64,000 nt of DNA. It comes from VAZQ01 sp963744275. Lineage in GTDB: Bacteria; Pseudomonadota; Alphaproteobacteria; Rhizobiales; Xanthobacteraceae. This document shows, piece by piece, positions 54,332 through 63,240 of the stretch. The number at the start of each line of letters is the position of its first letter. The first letter of the stretch is position 1. The stretch lies in contig CAVUSX010000026.1 in NCBI GenBank assembly GCA_963744275.1, forward strand, positions 22,597 to 86,596, in the 5' to 3' direction. Below the pieces are notes generated by a model. That model had not been told where the DNA came from. It did no database searches and worked only from the letters and a program-made list of their open reading frames with translations. The position numbers and the translations under genes are program-made.

Positions 54332-55306
54332 ATGCGCGTTGATGAGAAATGGGCGGCCGCCGGTCTGGCCGTGGCGATCCTGGTGCCGGTCCTGGTACCG
54401 GTCTTGGCGCCGACGCCGGCCGCCGCGCAGGCGGCACCGCCGCTGACCTTCCACGTCGTCGATAATTTCCTCAAGCTGCCCGAGCACATCAATATGGCGG
54501 AGGTGGTGGGCACGGCGCTCGATTCGAAGGGCCACGTGTTCGTTCTCAACCGCGGGCACACGCCGATCCTGGAATTCAATCCGGACGGCAGCTTCATGCG
54601 CACGATCGGCGAAGGCATCCCGACCGAAGGGCCGCACGTCGTGCGGGTCGATCCGCAGGACAATCTTTGGTACATCGACGCCGGCACCAATCTGGTGATC
54701 AAGTTCGATCAGCAGATGCACATTCAGATGGTGCTGGGCCGGCGGCCGGAACCCTGGACCTACATGACGCACGTGATCGAGCACGCCATACCGCAGCCGC
54801 AGAATTTCTACCAGCCGACCGACGTCACCTGGGGACCCGACGGCAGCATCTTCGTCTCCGACGGCTACGGCAATTCGCGCGTCGCCAAGTTCAGCAAGGA
54901 GGGCAACCTGATCAAGCAGTGGGGCGAGCGCGGAACCGCGACCGGCGAGTTCAACACGCCGCACAGCATCGTCATCGACCAGAAGAACACCCTCTACGTG
55001 GCCGACCGCGCCAATGGCCGCATCCAGACCTTCGATACCGACGGCAACTTCAAGCAGGAATGGCGCATCGGCGGCGCCCCCTGGTCGATCTGCATCACCC
55101 CCGGCCCGCGGCAAGTGATGTATGTCGGCAGCGTCGGCAAGGTCATCAAGATCGATACCGACGGCAAGGTTCTGGGATCGATGGGCAAGTTCGGCCGCGT
55201 GCCCGGGACCTTCGATTGGGTGCACGGCATCGCCTGCCCGGACGAGCACACCGTCTATGCGGCGCAGGAGTTGAGCTGGCGCCTCGACAAGATCAACGTG
55301 GAGTGA
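54332..55306 (+). CDS. exported NHL-repeat six-bladed beta-propeller
   Basis: The 324-residue protein starts after GGGAGG with a signal peptide (WAAAGLAVAILVPVLVPVLAP...) ending near AAAQA. Blades show NHL repeats: VVGTALDSKGHVFVLNRGHT, then VVRVDPQDNLWYIDAG, PTDVTWGPDGSIFVSDGYGN and PHSIVIDQKNTLYVADRANG. The arrangement resembles peptidyl-alpha-hydroxyglycine alpha-amidating lyase-like propellers, whose bacterial members are largely uncharacterised. It follows the racemase-fold gene by 27 bases. Confidence 0.85.
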   Translation: MRVDEKWAAAGLAVAILVPVLVPVLAPTPAAAQAAPPLTFHVVDNFLKLPEHINMAEVVGTALDSKGHVFVLNRGHTPILEFNPDGSFMRTIGEGIPTEGPHVVRVDPQDNLWYIDAGTNLVIKFDQQMHIQMVLGRRPEPWTYMTHVIEHAIPQPQNFYQPTDVTWGPDGSIFVSDGYGNSRVAKFSKEGNLIKQWGERGTATGEFNTPHSIVIDQKNTLYVADRANGRIQTFDTDGNFKQEWRIGGAPWSICITPGPRQVMYVGSVGKVIKIDTDGKVLGSMGKFGRVPGTFDWVHGIACPDEHTVYAAQELSWRLDKINVE

Positions 55307-55674
55307 GGGAGCGTCGCGCGGAATTTGCATTGTCTGCCTCACCTCTCCCTGCAAGGCAGGGCGATCGCATATGACGGAGCGGAGCCGCATTCTCCACCTC
55401 TCCCCGCGTGCGGGGAGAGGTCGGATCGCGCAGCGATCCGGCGAGGGGGCGCTTCCGCGAGTTTGAGCCTGCGGAAAGGCCCCTGCCTTCGATGAGCTCA
55501 AAACCGCGGAGAGGCCCCCTCACCCGCACCGAGTTTCTGGTCTGCCGCACTATGCCGTGTCGCCCTCTCCCTGCACGCGGGGCGAGGTACACCGTGCGTG
55601 CGCCTGCTTGCAAGATCTGTGCATGGCGCATCCGCAGAGCACGAGCGGAGGAGGGAGACGGCGGCGATTGGTAG
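55307..55674. repeat. non-coding gap with GC-rich palindromic repeat (CCTCTCCCCGC family)
   Basis: No gene is supported in these 368 bases. A stem CCTCTCCCCGC/GCGGGGAGAGG lies at 55397-55420 and is followed by GGATCGCGCAGCGATCC. Further fragments of the same element (CACCTCTCCCTGC, GAGGCCCCCTCACCC) surround it. It separates two convergent genes. Confidence 0.6.
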
Positions 55675-56640
55675 CTACTCCGCCTTGATGTCGGCCTCGC
55701 GGATCACGCGCGCATAGGCGTCGAACTGGGCGCGCAGGTGCGCGGCGAAATCCGCCCCGCAGGCGCCGACCGGATACATTTCCTGCTGCTGCAGCTTCTC
55801 TTTCACGGCCGCGCTCTGGAGCGCGGCGCGAAACCAGCCCGCCAGCTGCGAGATCGTCTCGGGGGGCGTCTTGGCGGGCGCCACGATGCCGAACCAGACT
55901 TCCGATTCGTAATTCGGGTAGCCGGATTCCGCCACCGTCGGCAGGTCCGGGGCCGCCTGGATGCGCTGGCGCGAGGCGGTGGCGAGCGCGCGCAGCCGGC
56001 CGGCCGCCAGATAGGCCTCGACCTCGGAATAATTGGCGATCACCGCCGTCACGTGCCCGCCCAGCAGCGCCGTCACGGCCGGGGCGCCGCCCGGATAGGG
56101 GACATGGATCATGTTGATGTCGGCTGCGCGCTTGAGCATCTCGAACGCGATGTGCTGCGTGGTCGCGGGCGCCACGCTGGCCATGGTCAGCTCGCCCGGC
56201 TTGGCGTGCGCCGCGCTGACGAGATCGGCGAGGCTGCGATAGGGCGCGTCGCTGTTCACCGCGATGATGAGCGGCGAGCTGACCAGATGGCAGACCGGCG
56301 CAAAGCTCACGAACGGATCGTAGTTCAGCTTCTTCAGGCTCGGATTGATCACGAACGAGTTGGCGACGATCAGGAGCGTATTGCCGTCAGGGGCGGCGCG
56401 CGATACCGCTTCGGTCGCCACCACGGTGCCGGCGCCCGGGCGGTTTTCGATGACGAGATTGACGCCGCGGGTGCGGCCGATCTCCTCCGCCAGCAGGCGC
56501 GCCAGGTCGTCGGCGCTGCCGCCCGCCGGAAACGGCACCACGATCCGGATCGTCCTCGCCATTTGCGACACCGCGCCATGGCCGGACAGCGCCAGCAGCG
56601 TCACGCCCGCGACGGCGGTCAGAAGGGCGAGGATCTTCAT
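55675..56640 (-). CDS. Bug/TctC-family substrate-binding protein
   Basis: The 321-residue protein has a signal peptide (ILALLTAVAGVTLLALSGHGAVS) and the Bug start TIRIVVPFPAGGSADDLARL with the ligand loop LVIENRPGAGTVVATEAVSR. It is the third orphan Bug protein in the window. The start is the ATG at 56640. It is divergent from the metallophosphoesterase gene. The ligand is unknown. Confidence 0.9.
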   Translation of the reverse strand: MKILALLTAVAGVTLLALSGHGAVSQMARTIRIVVPFPAGGSADDLARLLAEEIGRTRGVNLVIENRPGAGTVVATEAVSRAAPDGNTLLIVANSFVINPSLKKLNYDPFVSFAPVCHLVSSPLIIAVNSDAPYRSLADLVSAAHAKPGELTMASVAPATTQHIAFEMLKRAADINMIHVPYPGGAPAVTALLGGHVTAVIANYSEVEAYLAAGRLRALATASRQRIQAAPDLPTVAESGYPNYESEVWFGIVAPAKTPPETISQLAGWFRAALQSAAVKEKLQQQEMYPVGACGADFAAHLRAQFDAYARVIREADIKAE

Positions 56641-56853
56641 GGTGCGCTCCGGCAGTGGGTGGTCCCCGCCGATCCGAGCACAATCGGGGGCGGCTCACAA
56701 CCGGCCCGGATGACACGGCCGTGTCATTCACCCGTGACACTTTCGCTGCCATATGCTTGTATGATGGTTGCAGATCGACCGCGCGTCAAATCGCCAATCG
56801 ACGCGCCATGTCGACGGGTCCAGCCTTTAGATACCGATCGGAGGATTGCCGAG

Positions 56854-58139
56854 ATGACCGTCCTCCGCGCGCTGCGCTCCGCCGCCCTTGCGGCTGCCCT
56901 TCTGGGCTTTGTCGTCGCCGCACACCGCACAGGCCAAAATCCTGGCCCAGTGGGTGCAGCTGGGGCCGGACGGCACATCGAGCGTGCGCGCGATCACCGA
57001 GGATGCCTGCCCGTCGGTGATTTTCGACGGCAAGCCGGTGCCCATGAGCGTGCGCGCCGAGCCGGGGCGCAGCTTCGGCAACGTCAAGCCGGCGCAGTTT
57101 CCGGTGCGCAGTTGCGAGGCGATGGTGCCGGCCGACGCGGTCGCCGCCATGCTGGACGGCAAGGCCCTGCCGCTGCCGCGCCCCAACCCGCAGCGCATCC
57201 TGGTTTTCGGCGACACCGGTTGCCGGCTGAAGAGCGGCGATCCCACCCAGAGCTGCAACGACATCAATGCCTGGCCGTTTCCGAAGATCGCCGCCGTGGC
57301 GGCGGCAGCCCGCCCGGATCTCGTGATTCACGTCGGCGACTATAATTACCGCGAGGACGCCTGCCCGGCCGGCTATGCGGGCTGCGCCGGCAGCCCCTGG
57401 GGCTATGGCTGGGACACCTGGAGCGCCGATTTCTTCGCCCCGGCGGCGCCGCTGCTCGCCGCCGCTCCCTGGGTCATGGTGCGCGGCAATCACGAGGACT
57501 GCGTGCGCGCTGGCGAAGGCTGGTTCCGGTTTCTCGACCGCCTGCCCATGGAGCCGGCCTGCCGTGACTTCACCGGCACGTTCGTGGCGCGCCTGGGCGA
57601 TTTCGGCGTCGTGGTGGTGGATGGCGCCGCCGCCGATGATCCCAAGGGCGATCCGAGCGACATGGCCGCGACGCTGCGCCGTCAATTCATCGAGGTCCTG
57701 GCCAAGGTGCCGGCCGAGGCTTGGCTCACCACCCATCGTCCGCTCGATGCCATGCTCGGCAGCGAGAAAGGCACGCCGCGGAATTTCGTCTCCAACAAGG
57801 TTCTGGAGCTCGCGCTCGGCGCCGACATGCCGACGGGCGTGCGGATGTACGTCTCGGGCCACATCCACTTCTTCCAGGCGGTCGATTTCGGCAGCGTGCG
57901 CCCGCCCCAGCTCGTGGTCGGCACCGGCGGCGACAATCTCCAGGCATTGCCGCCGCTGAGCGTGATCGGCGCCGACATCAACGGCGCCAAGGTGGCCGAA
58001 CTCGGTGACCTATTCGGGCTTCGGCTACATGGTCTGGGACCGCGCCGGCAGCGCCTGGTCGGGTACCTTGTTCGACGTGAACGGCAAGCCCATCAATCAT
58101 TGCCGTCTCGTCAACCGCTCGCTCAGCTGCCGTTCCTGA
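56854..58139 (+). pseudogene. exported calcineurin-like metallophosphoesterase, two frameshifts
   Basis: The ATG at 56854 (GGAGG upstream) opens a signal peptide (MTVLRALRSAALAAALLGF). One extra base near 56914-56917 shifts to PHTAQAKILAQWVQ, and another near 58004 shifts to VTYSGFGYMVWDRAG, ending at the TGA at 58137-58139. Corrected length is about 427 residues. The metal-site motifs are all present in the long middle part: FGDTGC, HVGDYNYR, RGNHEDC, TTHRP and SGHIHFF. It is a periplasmic phosphoesterase of the purple-acid-phosphatase/calcineurin class; the substrate is open. Since the active-site part is intact, sequence error is likely. Confidence 0.82.
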
Positions 58140-58153
58140 GCTGGAGCGGTCAA

Positions 58154-58895
58154 TTAACGGAGCGGAAACCGCTCTGGCTTTTTTACATCGTCGTATTTCG
58201 GACGGAAAACCGGTGTCCACTTTTCCTGAAAATGCTCTTGGGCCGGCCACAGCCATTGCGCCAGCCCGACGGCGGCGCCGGCGCCCAGCAATTGCGCGAG
58301 CACGAAGGCCGGCACGCCGGCGGGCGCGATGCCGGCGAAAGTATCCGACAGCGAGCGTGCGAGCGTGACGGCCGGATTGGCGAACGAGGTCGAGGCGGTG
58401 AACCAATAGGCCGCCGTGATGTAGAGGCCGACCGCGTACGGCACCGCTGCCGGGGTGCGGGCGCTGCAGCCGAAGATCGTCAGGATGAGGCCGAAGGTCG
58501 CGACCGCTTCCGCGAGCCACTGACCCGAGCCGGCGCGCGCGGTGAGCGAGAGCTGCCACAGCGGCAGCTCGAACATGAGATGCGCCAGCCAGACGCCGGC
58601 GATCGCCGCCGACGACCTGCGCCGCCATATAAAGTGCGGCGGTCCGCCACGGCAGCTCGCCGCGCACCGCGCAGGCGAGGCTCACCGCCGGATTGAAGTG
58701 CGCGCCGGACAGCGGAGCGAACACCAGGATCAGCACCGCCAGGATGGCGCCGGTCGGCAGCGTGTTGCACAAGAGCGCGAGCGCGCCGTTGCCGCCCGCG
58801 AGCCGCTGCGCCATGATGCCGGAGCCGACCACGGCCGCGAGCAGAAACGCCGTTCCCAGCCATTCCGCGAAGACGCGCTGCGCAAGCGAAGGCAT
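58154..58895 (-). pseudogene. aqpS: aquaglyceroporin of an arsenic operon, one frameshift
   Basis: The ATG at 58895 overlaps the arsC stop (TGATG). The first half holds AEWLGTAFLLAAVVGSGIMA and the first NPA box (HFNPAVSLACAVRGE). After AAQVVG an extra base near 58606-58611 shifts the frame, and the second half reads MFELPLWQLSL..., with the second NPA box (FANPAVTLARSLSD). Corrected length is 246 residues with six spans. In Sinorhizobium meliloti a similar aquaglyceroporin in the ars operon lets arsenite leave the cell after ArsC reduction; the same role is likely here. The last about 20 residues (EHFQEKWTPVFRPK...) come from an interspersed repeat. Confidence 0.82.
58190..58236. repeat. interspersed repeat copy overlapping the aquaglyceroporin 3' end
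   Basis: On the minus strand AGCATTTTCAGGAAAAGTGG followed by ACACCGGTTTTCCGTCCGAAA repeats the element at 31158-31205. It is translated as the C-terminal tail of the aquaglyceroporin. Confidence 0.8.
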
Positions 58896-59421
58896 CAGCT
58901 CGGCTCTGTCGCCTTGGCGGTCGCGCCTTGCATGCGGCCGATCTCGGCGAGCTTGCGTTGCAGGCTGAGCTGGTCGAGACTGTTGATCGGCAGCGCGACG
59001 AAAACCCCGATGCGTTGATGGAGCATCCGATAGGTGTCGTTGAACGCGTGCGCGATCTCGGCCGCCGAGCCGGACGCTTCGGCCGGATCCGGAACGCCCC
59101 AATGCGCCGTCATGGGCTGGCCGGGCCAGACCGGGCAGGCTTCGCCGGCCGCGTTGTCGCAAACCGTGAACACGAAATCGAGCGCCGGCGCGCCCGGCCT
59201 GGCGAATTCCTGCCACGACTTCGAGCGAAAGCCCGAGAGATCGTAGCCGAGGCCCTGCAGGAGCGAAATCGCGTGCGGGTTCAATTGCCCCTTGGGCTGG
59301 CTGCCGGCGCTGTAGGCGCGGAACCTGCCGGCGCCCAGCTTGTTGAGGATGGCTTCGGCGATGATCGAGCGCGCCGAATTGCCGGTGCAAAGAAACAGCA
59401 CGTTGAAGACCGCTCCGGCAT
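58895..59421 (-). CDS. arsC: arsenate reductase, low-molecular-weight phosphatase type, one frameshift near the start
   Basis: The phosphatase loop CTGNSARS follows the start strand FNVLFLC. The rest (AYSAGSQPKGQLNPHAISLL, VFTVCDNAAGEACPVWPG) is typical of thioredoxin-coupled ArsC. The natural start is the ATG at 59421 (MPER), but one base is missing after GAGCG (near 59411). The main frame is instead open upstream into arsI. Corrected length is about 175 residues. It reduces arsenate to arsenite. The stop overlaps the aquaglyceroporin start, giving the order arsR-arsI-arsC-aqpS. Confidence 0.85.
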
Positions 59422-59429
59422 GACACGCC

Positions 59430-59908
59430 TCACCTTCGCAGCAGGCCGACGCTTGGCGGCGGCCGGATCGCGGTCGCGGCACGCAGCACGCCGTTTCCCG
59501 CGCGAGGCGCGCATCACGCTCGCCAGTGCCGTCGCCGTAGACGGTGCTCTCGCCGGAGGTCAGGAAGGTTTCCCACGCAATGCCGGCCGGATCGTCGATC
59601 CATGATTTCTCGGACTGGGCGTAGCAGCAGGTCGTCTGGCCCTGATCGAGGATATCGCTGCCCGGCTTGCTGCAGGCGGGCCTGGACCTCGTTGCAGCTC
59701 ATCCTTGCTCTCGACCTGGATGCCGAGATGATCGAGGCCGGCCTGCACGGCCGCGGGTCGAGATCGCGAAATTGACGCGCGGATCATCGAGCATCCATTT
59801 GGCGTAGTCGGGTTTGAGCACGCCGGGCTGCGCGGCGAACAGCGCGGAGTAGAAGCCGATCGATTGCTCAAGATCATCGACGGCGACGTGCACGTGCAAA
59901 CGTTTCAT
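59430..59908 (-). pseudogene. arsI: ArsI/CadI-family extradiol dioxygenase-fold C-As lyase, several frameshifts
   Basis: The ATG at 59908 opens MKRLHVHVAVDDLEQSIGFY. Frames then change at least three times (near 59750, 59695 and 59660), but the pieces join into an ArsI protein: FAISTRGRQAGLDHLGIQVE, then QTTCCYAQSEKSWIDDP and GIAWETFLTSGESTVYG. The vicinal cysteines in TCCYA bind trivalent organoarsenicals, and the metal ligands are a histidine in HVHV, the histidine of LDHLG and the glutamate in WETF. ArsI cleaves the C-As bond of methylarsenite and aromatic arsenicals using Fe(II) and O2. All shifts look like single extra bases. The 3' end is approximate. Confidence 0.75.
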
Positions 59909-59926
59909 GGATGCGATGCAACATTC

Positions 59927-60278
59927 TCAAGCCCGCGCCTTCTTGCGGACTGGACGCAGGCGCGGGCCGGCAGGCGGCGGGCGCGCAGGATTGCGCGCCT
60001 TGGCAGCAATTCTCGGTGAGATAGGACAAGAGCGTGTTCATGGTCTCGAAGCGGGCCGCGTAGATCAGCGAGCGGCCTTCGCGTCGCACCGTCACCAGGC
60101 CGGCGGACCGCAGCCGGTCGAAATGAAACGAGAGCGTGTTGGGCGCCAGATCGAGCGCGGTTGCGACCTGCCCGGCCGGCAAGCCGGCGGGCCCCGCCTG
60201 CACGAGCAGCCGAAACACGTCGAGGCGGCTGTCTTGCGCCAGCGCCGCCAGGGCCAGGACGGCATTCGTCTTTTCCAT
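59927..60278 (-). CDS. arsR: ArsR-family As(III)-responsive repressor, frameshift near the C-terminus
   Basis: The winged-helix core (about 1-85) includes QVATALDLAPNTLSFHFDRL and GRSLIYAARFETMNTLLSYL. The metal site is C91, C92 and C98 in NCCQGAQSC, the same CC-x5-C spacing as in the Acidithiobacillus ferrooxidans ArsR. One extra base near 59948 sends the frame past the likely stop. Corrected, the protein ends VRKKARA at the TGA at 59929-59927 (116 residues); as written it runs 134 residues and overlaps arsI. It should repress the ars operon until As(III) binds. A near-palindrome abuts its start codon. Confidence 0.85.
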
Positions 60279-60298
60279 ATTTCAACGAATATCGAAAT
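60279..60298 (-). promoter_or_regulatory. palindrome abutting the arsR start, candidate ArsR operator
   Basis: ATTTCAACGAATATCGAAAT is a near-perfect inverted repeat (ATTTC...GAAAT) that touches the ATG at 60278. Self-regulation through such a site is usual for ArsR. Its position leaves no room for a normal ribosome-binding site, so the transcript may be leaderless or use a later start. Confidence 0.6.
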
Positions 60299-60365
60299 AT
60301 AAGCCGGGTGTCATCCGTCGTCACCGCGGGCTCGACCGCCGGTCTTCGCACGGGGACGATCAGTT

Positions 60366-60528
60366 GTAGGGTGGGTAAAATTGCCTGGCGTTCCGGTGCG
60401 ATTGGCTACGAGGCGCTGCGCAATTTTGCCCACGCGACCTGCACACCGAGGCCGGCCGCGTGGGCAACGCGCCGGAACGCCGTGCCACACTATCCAGCGC
60501 TGCGGCACGGGCGCGTTGCCCACCCTAC
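60366..60528. repeat. interspersed inverted repeat, GTAGGGTGGG family (second copy)
   Basis: The element begins GTAGGGTGGGTAAAATTGCC and ends GCGTTGCCCACCCTAC. It is longer than the copy at 114-217 and contains an internal inverted part (GCAATTTTGCCCACGCG). It lies between the ars operon and the MaoC gene. Confidence 0.75.
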
Positions 60529-60530
60529 CC

Positions 60531-61037
60531 GTTCCTCGAAATCGCCGGCCGCAGCCCGGAGCCGTCGTGCCGCGGCCGGGGACGAGCAGCTTCGCATCGA
60601 GAATCTGGACGACCTCGTCACGCTGATTGCGCGTTTCGCTGCGCACCCGCACCACGCCGCGGTCCGGGCGCGAGCGCGATGGCGTCACCTCCTTGATCTC
60701 GCTCACCACGCGCAGGACGTCGCCCGGCCGCGTCGGCAGCGGCCAGCTCATCTCGCCGCCCGATCCCGATCATGCCGCCCGCGATCGGCAGGCCCGACTC
60801 GACCTGCAGCCGCATGGAGATGGCGGCCGTGTGCCAGCCGCTCGCCACCAGCCCGCCGAACATGCTGCTCTTGGCGGCCTCTTCATCGAGGTGGAACGGC
60901 TGCGGATCGAACTGGCGCGCGAAGGCCTTGATCTCCTCGGTGTCGATGCGATGGGTCGCGCTGGTGAAGCGCTGCCCGACATGGAAATCGTCGAGATAGA
61001 GGCGGTCGGGTCGCTCGGGCGCATCGGGTTCAGCCAT
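60531..61037 (-). pseudogene. MaoC-type hotdog-fold hydratase/dehydratase, one frameshift
   Basis: The ATG at 61037 opens LYLDDFHVGQRFTSATHRID, then FARQFDPQPFHLDEEAAKSS, which carries the hydratase-site aspartate and histidine, and FGGLVASGWHTAAISMRL. At IGIGG an extra base near 60765 shifts the frame. The continuation EMSWPLPTRPGDVLRVVSEI and VVRVRSETRNQRDEVVQILD is standard. The 3' end is unclear, because the frame runs on into the interspersed repeat; about 60530 is an estimate. Proteins of this type hydrate or dehydrate acyl-CoAs; the substrate is unknown. It is divergent from the HxlR gene. Confidence 0.78.
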
Positions 61038-61196
61038 GCCTCACCTCGTCGGATCACGATCGTCGGGTCCGGTTGCTGCGCACGCCGGTTGCGTTCATGG
61101 CGCGCACGGGACGGCCCGGATGGCGCCAGCCTGGATCACGCAGGCGTGCTCGTCCAGTCACTTGCATGATGATAGTAACTATCCTATGTTGCGTCA

Positions 61197-61756
61197 ATGC
61201 AACGCAAGAGCTTCGGCAACATGCCGTGCCCGATCGCCCGCAGCCTGGAGCGCGTGGGCGAATGGTGGAGCATCCTGATCCTGCGCGATGCGCTGCACGG
61301 CTACACCCGCTTCGACCAGTTCCAGAAGAGTCTCGGCATCGCCCCCAATATGCTGACGCGGCGTCTCAATGCCTTGGTGGAGGCGGGGCTCCTGGAGCGC
61401 CGGCGCTACAGCGCGCATCCGCCGCGCGACGAATATGTGCTGACCGCGCGCGGCCGGGATTTCCGCCCCGTGATCGTGGCGCTGCTGGCCTGGGGCAACA
61501 AGCATTTCGCGCCCGAAGGCGCGAGCGTGCTGCTGCGTCGATGCGCGCAGCGGCGCTGGCGGCCGACCCCATCATGGTCGACCGCGCGACCGGGCGGCCG
61601 CTCGAGGCGCCGGACTTCGTCTATGCGGCTGGTCCGGCGGCCGGCGCGCGCACGCGCGCGAAGTTCGCCGCGATCGATCGGGAGCGTGCGGGGGCGAAAC
61701 CGCAGCCGGTCCGGCGCCGGGCCGCCGCGCCGCCCCGCAAGCGGAGCGCGAAATGA
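61197..61756 (+). pseudogene. HxlR-family transcriptional regulator, two frameshifts in the C-terminal part
   Basis: The DNA-binding part is complete: MPCPIARSLERVGEWWSILI, then LRDALHGYTRFDQFQKSLGI and APNMLTRRLNALVEAGLLER. The conserved cysteine before the first helix (C in MPCP) is the redox or electrophile sensor position of this family. After GASVLL two single-base insertions (near 61536 and 61552) lead into AADPIMVDRATGRPLEAPDF and the basic end RKRSAK at 61756. The TGA shares ATGA with the MATE-type gene start, so it probably controls that efflux gene. The regulator is divergent from the MaoC gene. Confidence 0.8.
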
Positions 61757-63190
61757 GCATCGCGGTGATGCGCGCAACCGCGGTTGTCGATCCGCGGCCG
61801 TGTCGCCCCTGAGCGTGCGGCCGCCGCGCTCGATCCGCGCACCCGCTGCCTGCTCGACGGAGCGATCGTGCCGACCCTGCTGCGCATGGCCTGGCCCAAT
61901 GTGCTGGTCATGCTGGCGCAGGCCGCGACCGGGCTGATCGAGACTTGGTTCGTATCGCGGCTCGGCACCGACGCGCTCGCCGGCATGGCGCTGGTGTTTC
62001 CGGGCGTGATGCTGATGCAGATGATCACCGCCGGCGCCATGGGGGGCGGCATCTCGTCCGCCATCGCGCGCGCGCTCGGCGCCGGCCGGCGCGAGGAGGC
62101 GGACGCCCTGGTGCTGCATGCGCTCATCATCAATGTCGTGCTCGGCGTCTTGTTCTCCGTCGTCATGCTGGCCTTCGGCCGAGCCGATCTACCACGCGCT
62201 CGGCGGCGCCGGGCGGCGAGCTCGATGCGGCGCTCGCCTATTCCAACGTGGTGTTCGCCGGCAATGTGCTGTTGTGGCCATGAACGCCTTGGCGAGCGCG
62301 ATCCGCGGCACCGGCAACATGCTGGTGCCGGCGCTGGTCATCTGCATCGGCGTGATCTTCCTGGTGCCGGTGTCGCCCTGCCTGATCTTCGGCATCGGCC
62401 CGTTCCCGGCGCTCGGCATCGCCGGTGGCGGCGTGGCGCTGGTGATGTTCTACGCCGCCGGCACCGCGGTCTTCGGCTGGTACATCCTGTCGGGCCGCAA
62501 TCTCGCCCGCCTGCGGCTGTCGCGTCCGCGCTGGCCCTTGTTCCGCGCCATCCTCGGGTCGGCGCCTTGGCGTCGCTCACCTCGGTGCAGACCAACGTGA
62601 TCATCGCGCTCGCCACCGCGCTGGTCGCCGAGCGCGGCCGGACCGCAGGCGGTGGCCGGCTACGGCACCGGCGGCGCGGCTCGAATATCTGCTGGTGCCG
62701 CTGGTCTTCGGCCTCGGCGCGCCGCTGGTCGCGATGGTGGGCACCAATATGGGGGCCGGCCAAAGCGGCCGGGCCCTGCGGGTCGCCTTCGCGGGCGCCG
62801 CCATCGCGTTTGCGATCACCGAGGCGATCGGCCTCGCCGGCGGCGCTCTGGCCTGCGGCCTGGCCCGGCCTGTTCAGCAGCGATCCGAGCGTGATCGCGG
62901 CCGGCAGCAGCTACCTGCGCATGGTCGGGCCGGCCTATGGATTCTTCGGCCTCGCGCTCGCGCTCTATTTCGCATCGCAGGGCGCCGGCCGGCTGTTCTG
63001 GCCGCTGTTCGCCGGCTTCCTGCGCATGCTGGTCGCGCTCGGCGGCGGCTGGCTCGCGTTGCGCCTCACCGGCTCATTGACATGGCTGTTCGCCGCCATC
63101 GCGCTCGGCCTGGTGTTGCAGGGCCTGACGGTGGTCACCGCCATCATGGCGGGCGCCTGGGGCAAAGGGCGCGCGGCCGGCGCGAGCTGA
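61753..63190 (+). pseudogene. MATE-family efflux transporter, multiple frameshifts
   Basis: The start ATG overlaps the HxlR stop (ATGA). The two MATE halves are recognisable in pieces in all three frames: TLLRMAWPNVLVMLAQAATG, GLIETWFVSRLGTDALAGMA, GGGISSAIARALGAGRREEA, MNALASAIRGTGNMLVPALV, LVPLVFGLGAPLVAMVGTNM and the end LYFASQGAGRLFWPLFAGFL. At least six single-base changes are needed to join them. The corrected length is about 478 residues with 12 spans. Such pumps export drugs or cations with Na+ or H+. The density of shifts points to poor sequence quality here rather than to slow decay. Confidence 0.78.
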
Positions 63191-63240
63191 TCGGAGCGGC
63201 CCAAAGCGCGATCGCTCAACCTGATTGGCAGGAGCTCGAC

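Noticed and set aside
61753..63190. MATE region read as several short separate genes
   Set aside because: The pieces are consecutive parts of one transporter in different frames and have no starts of their own.
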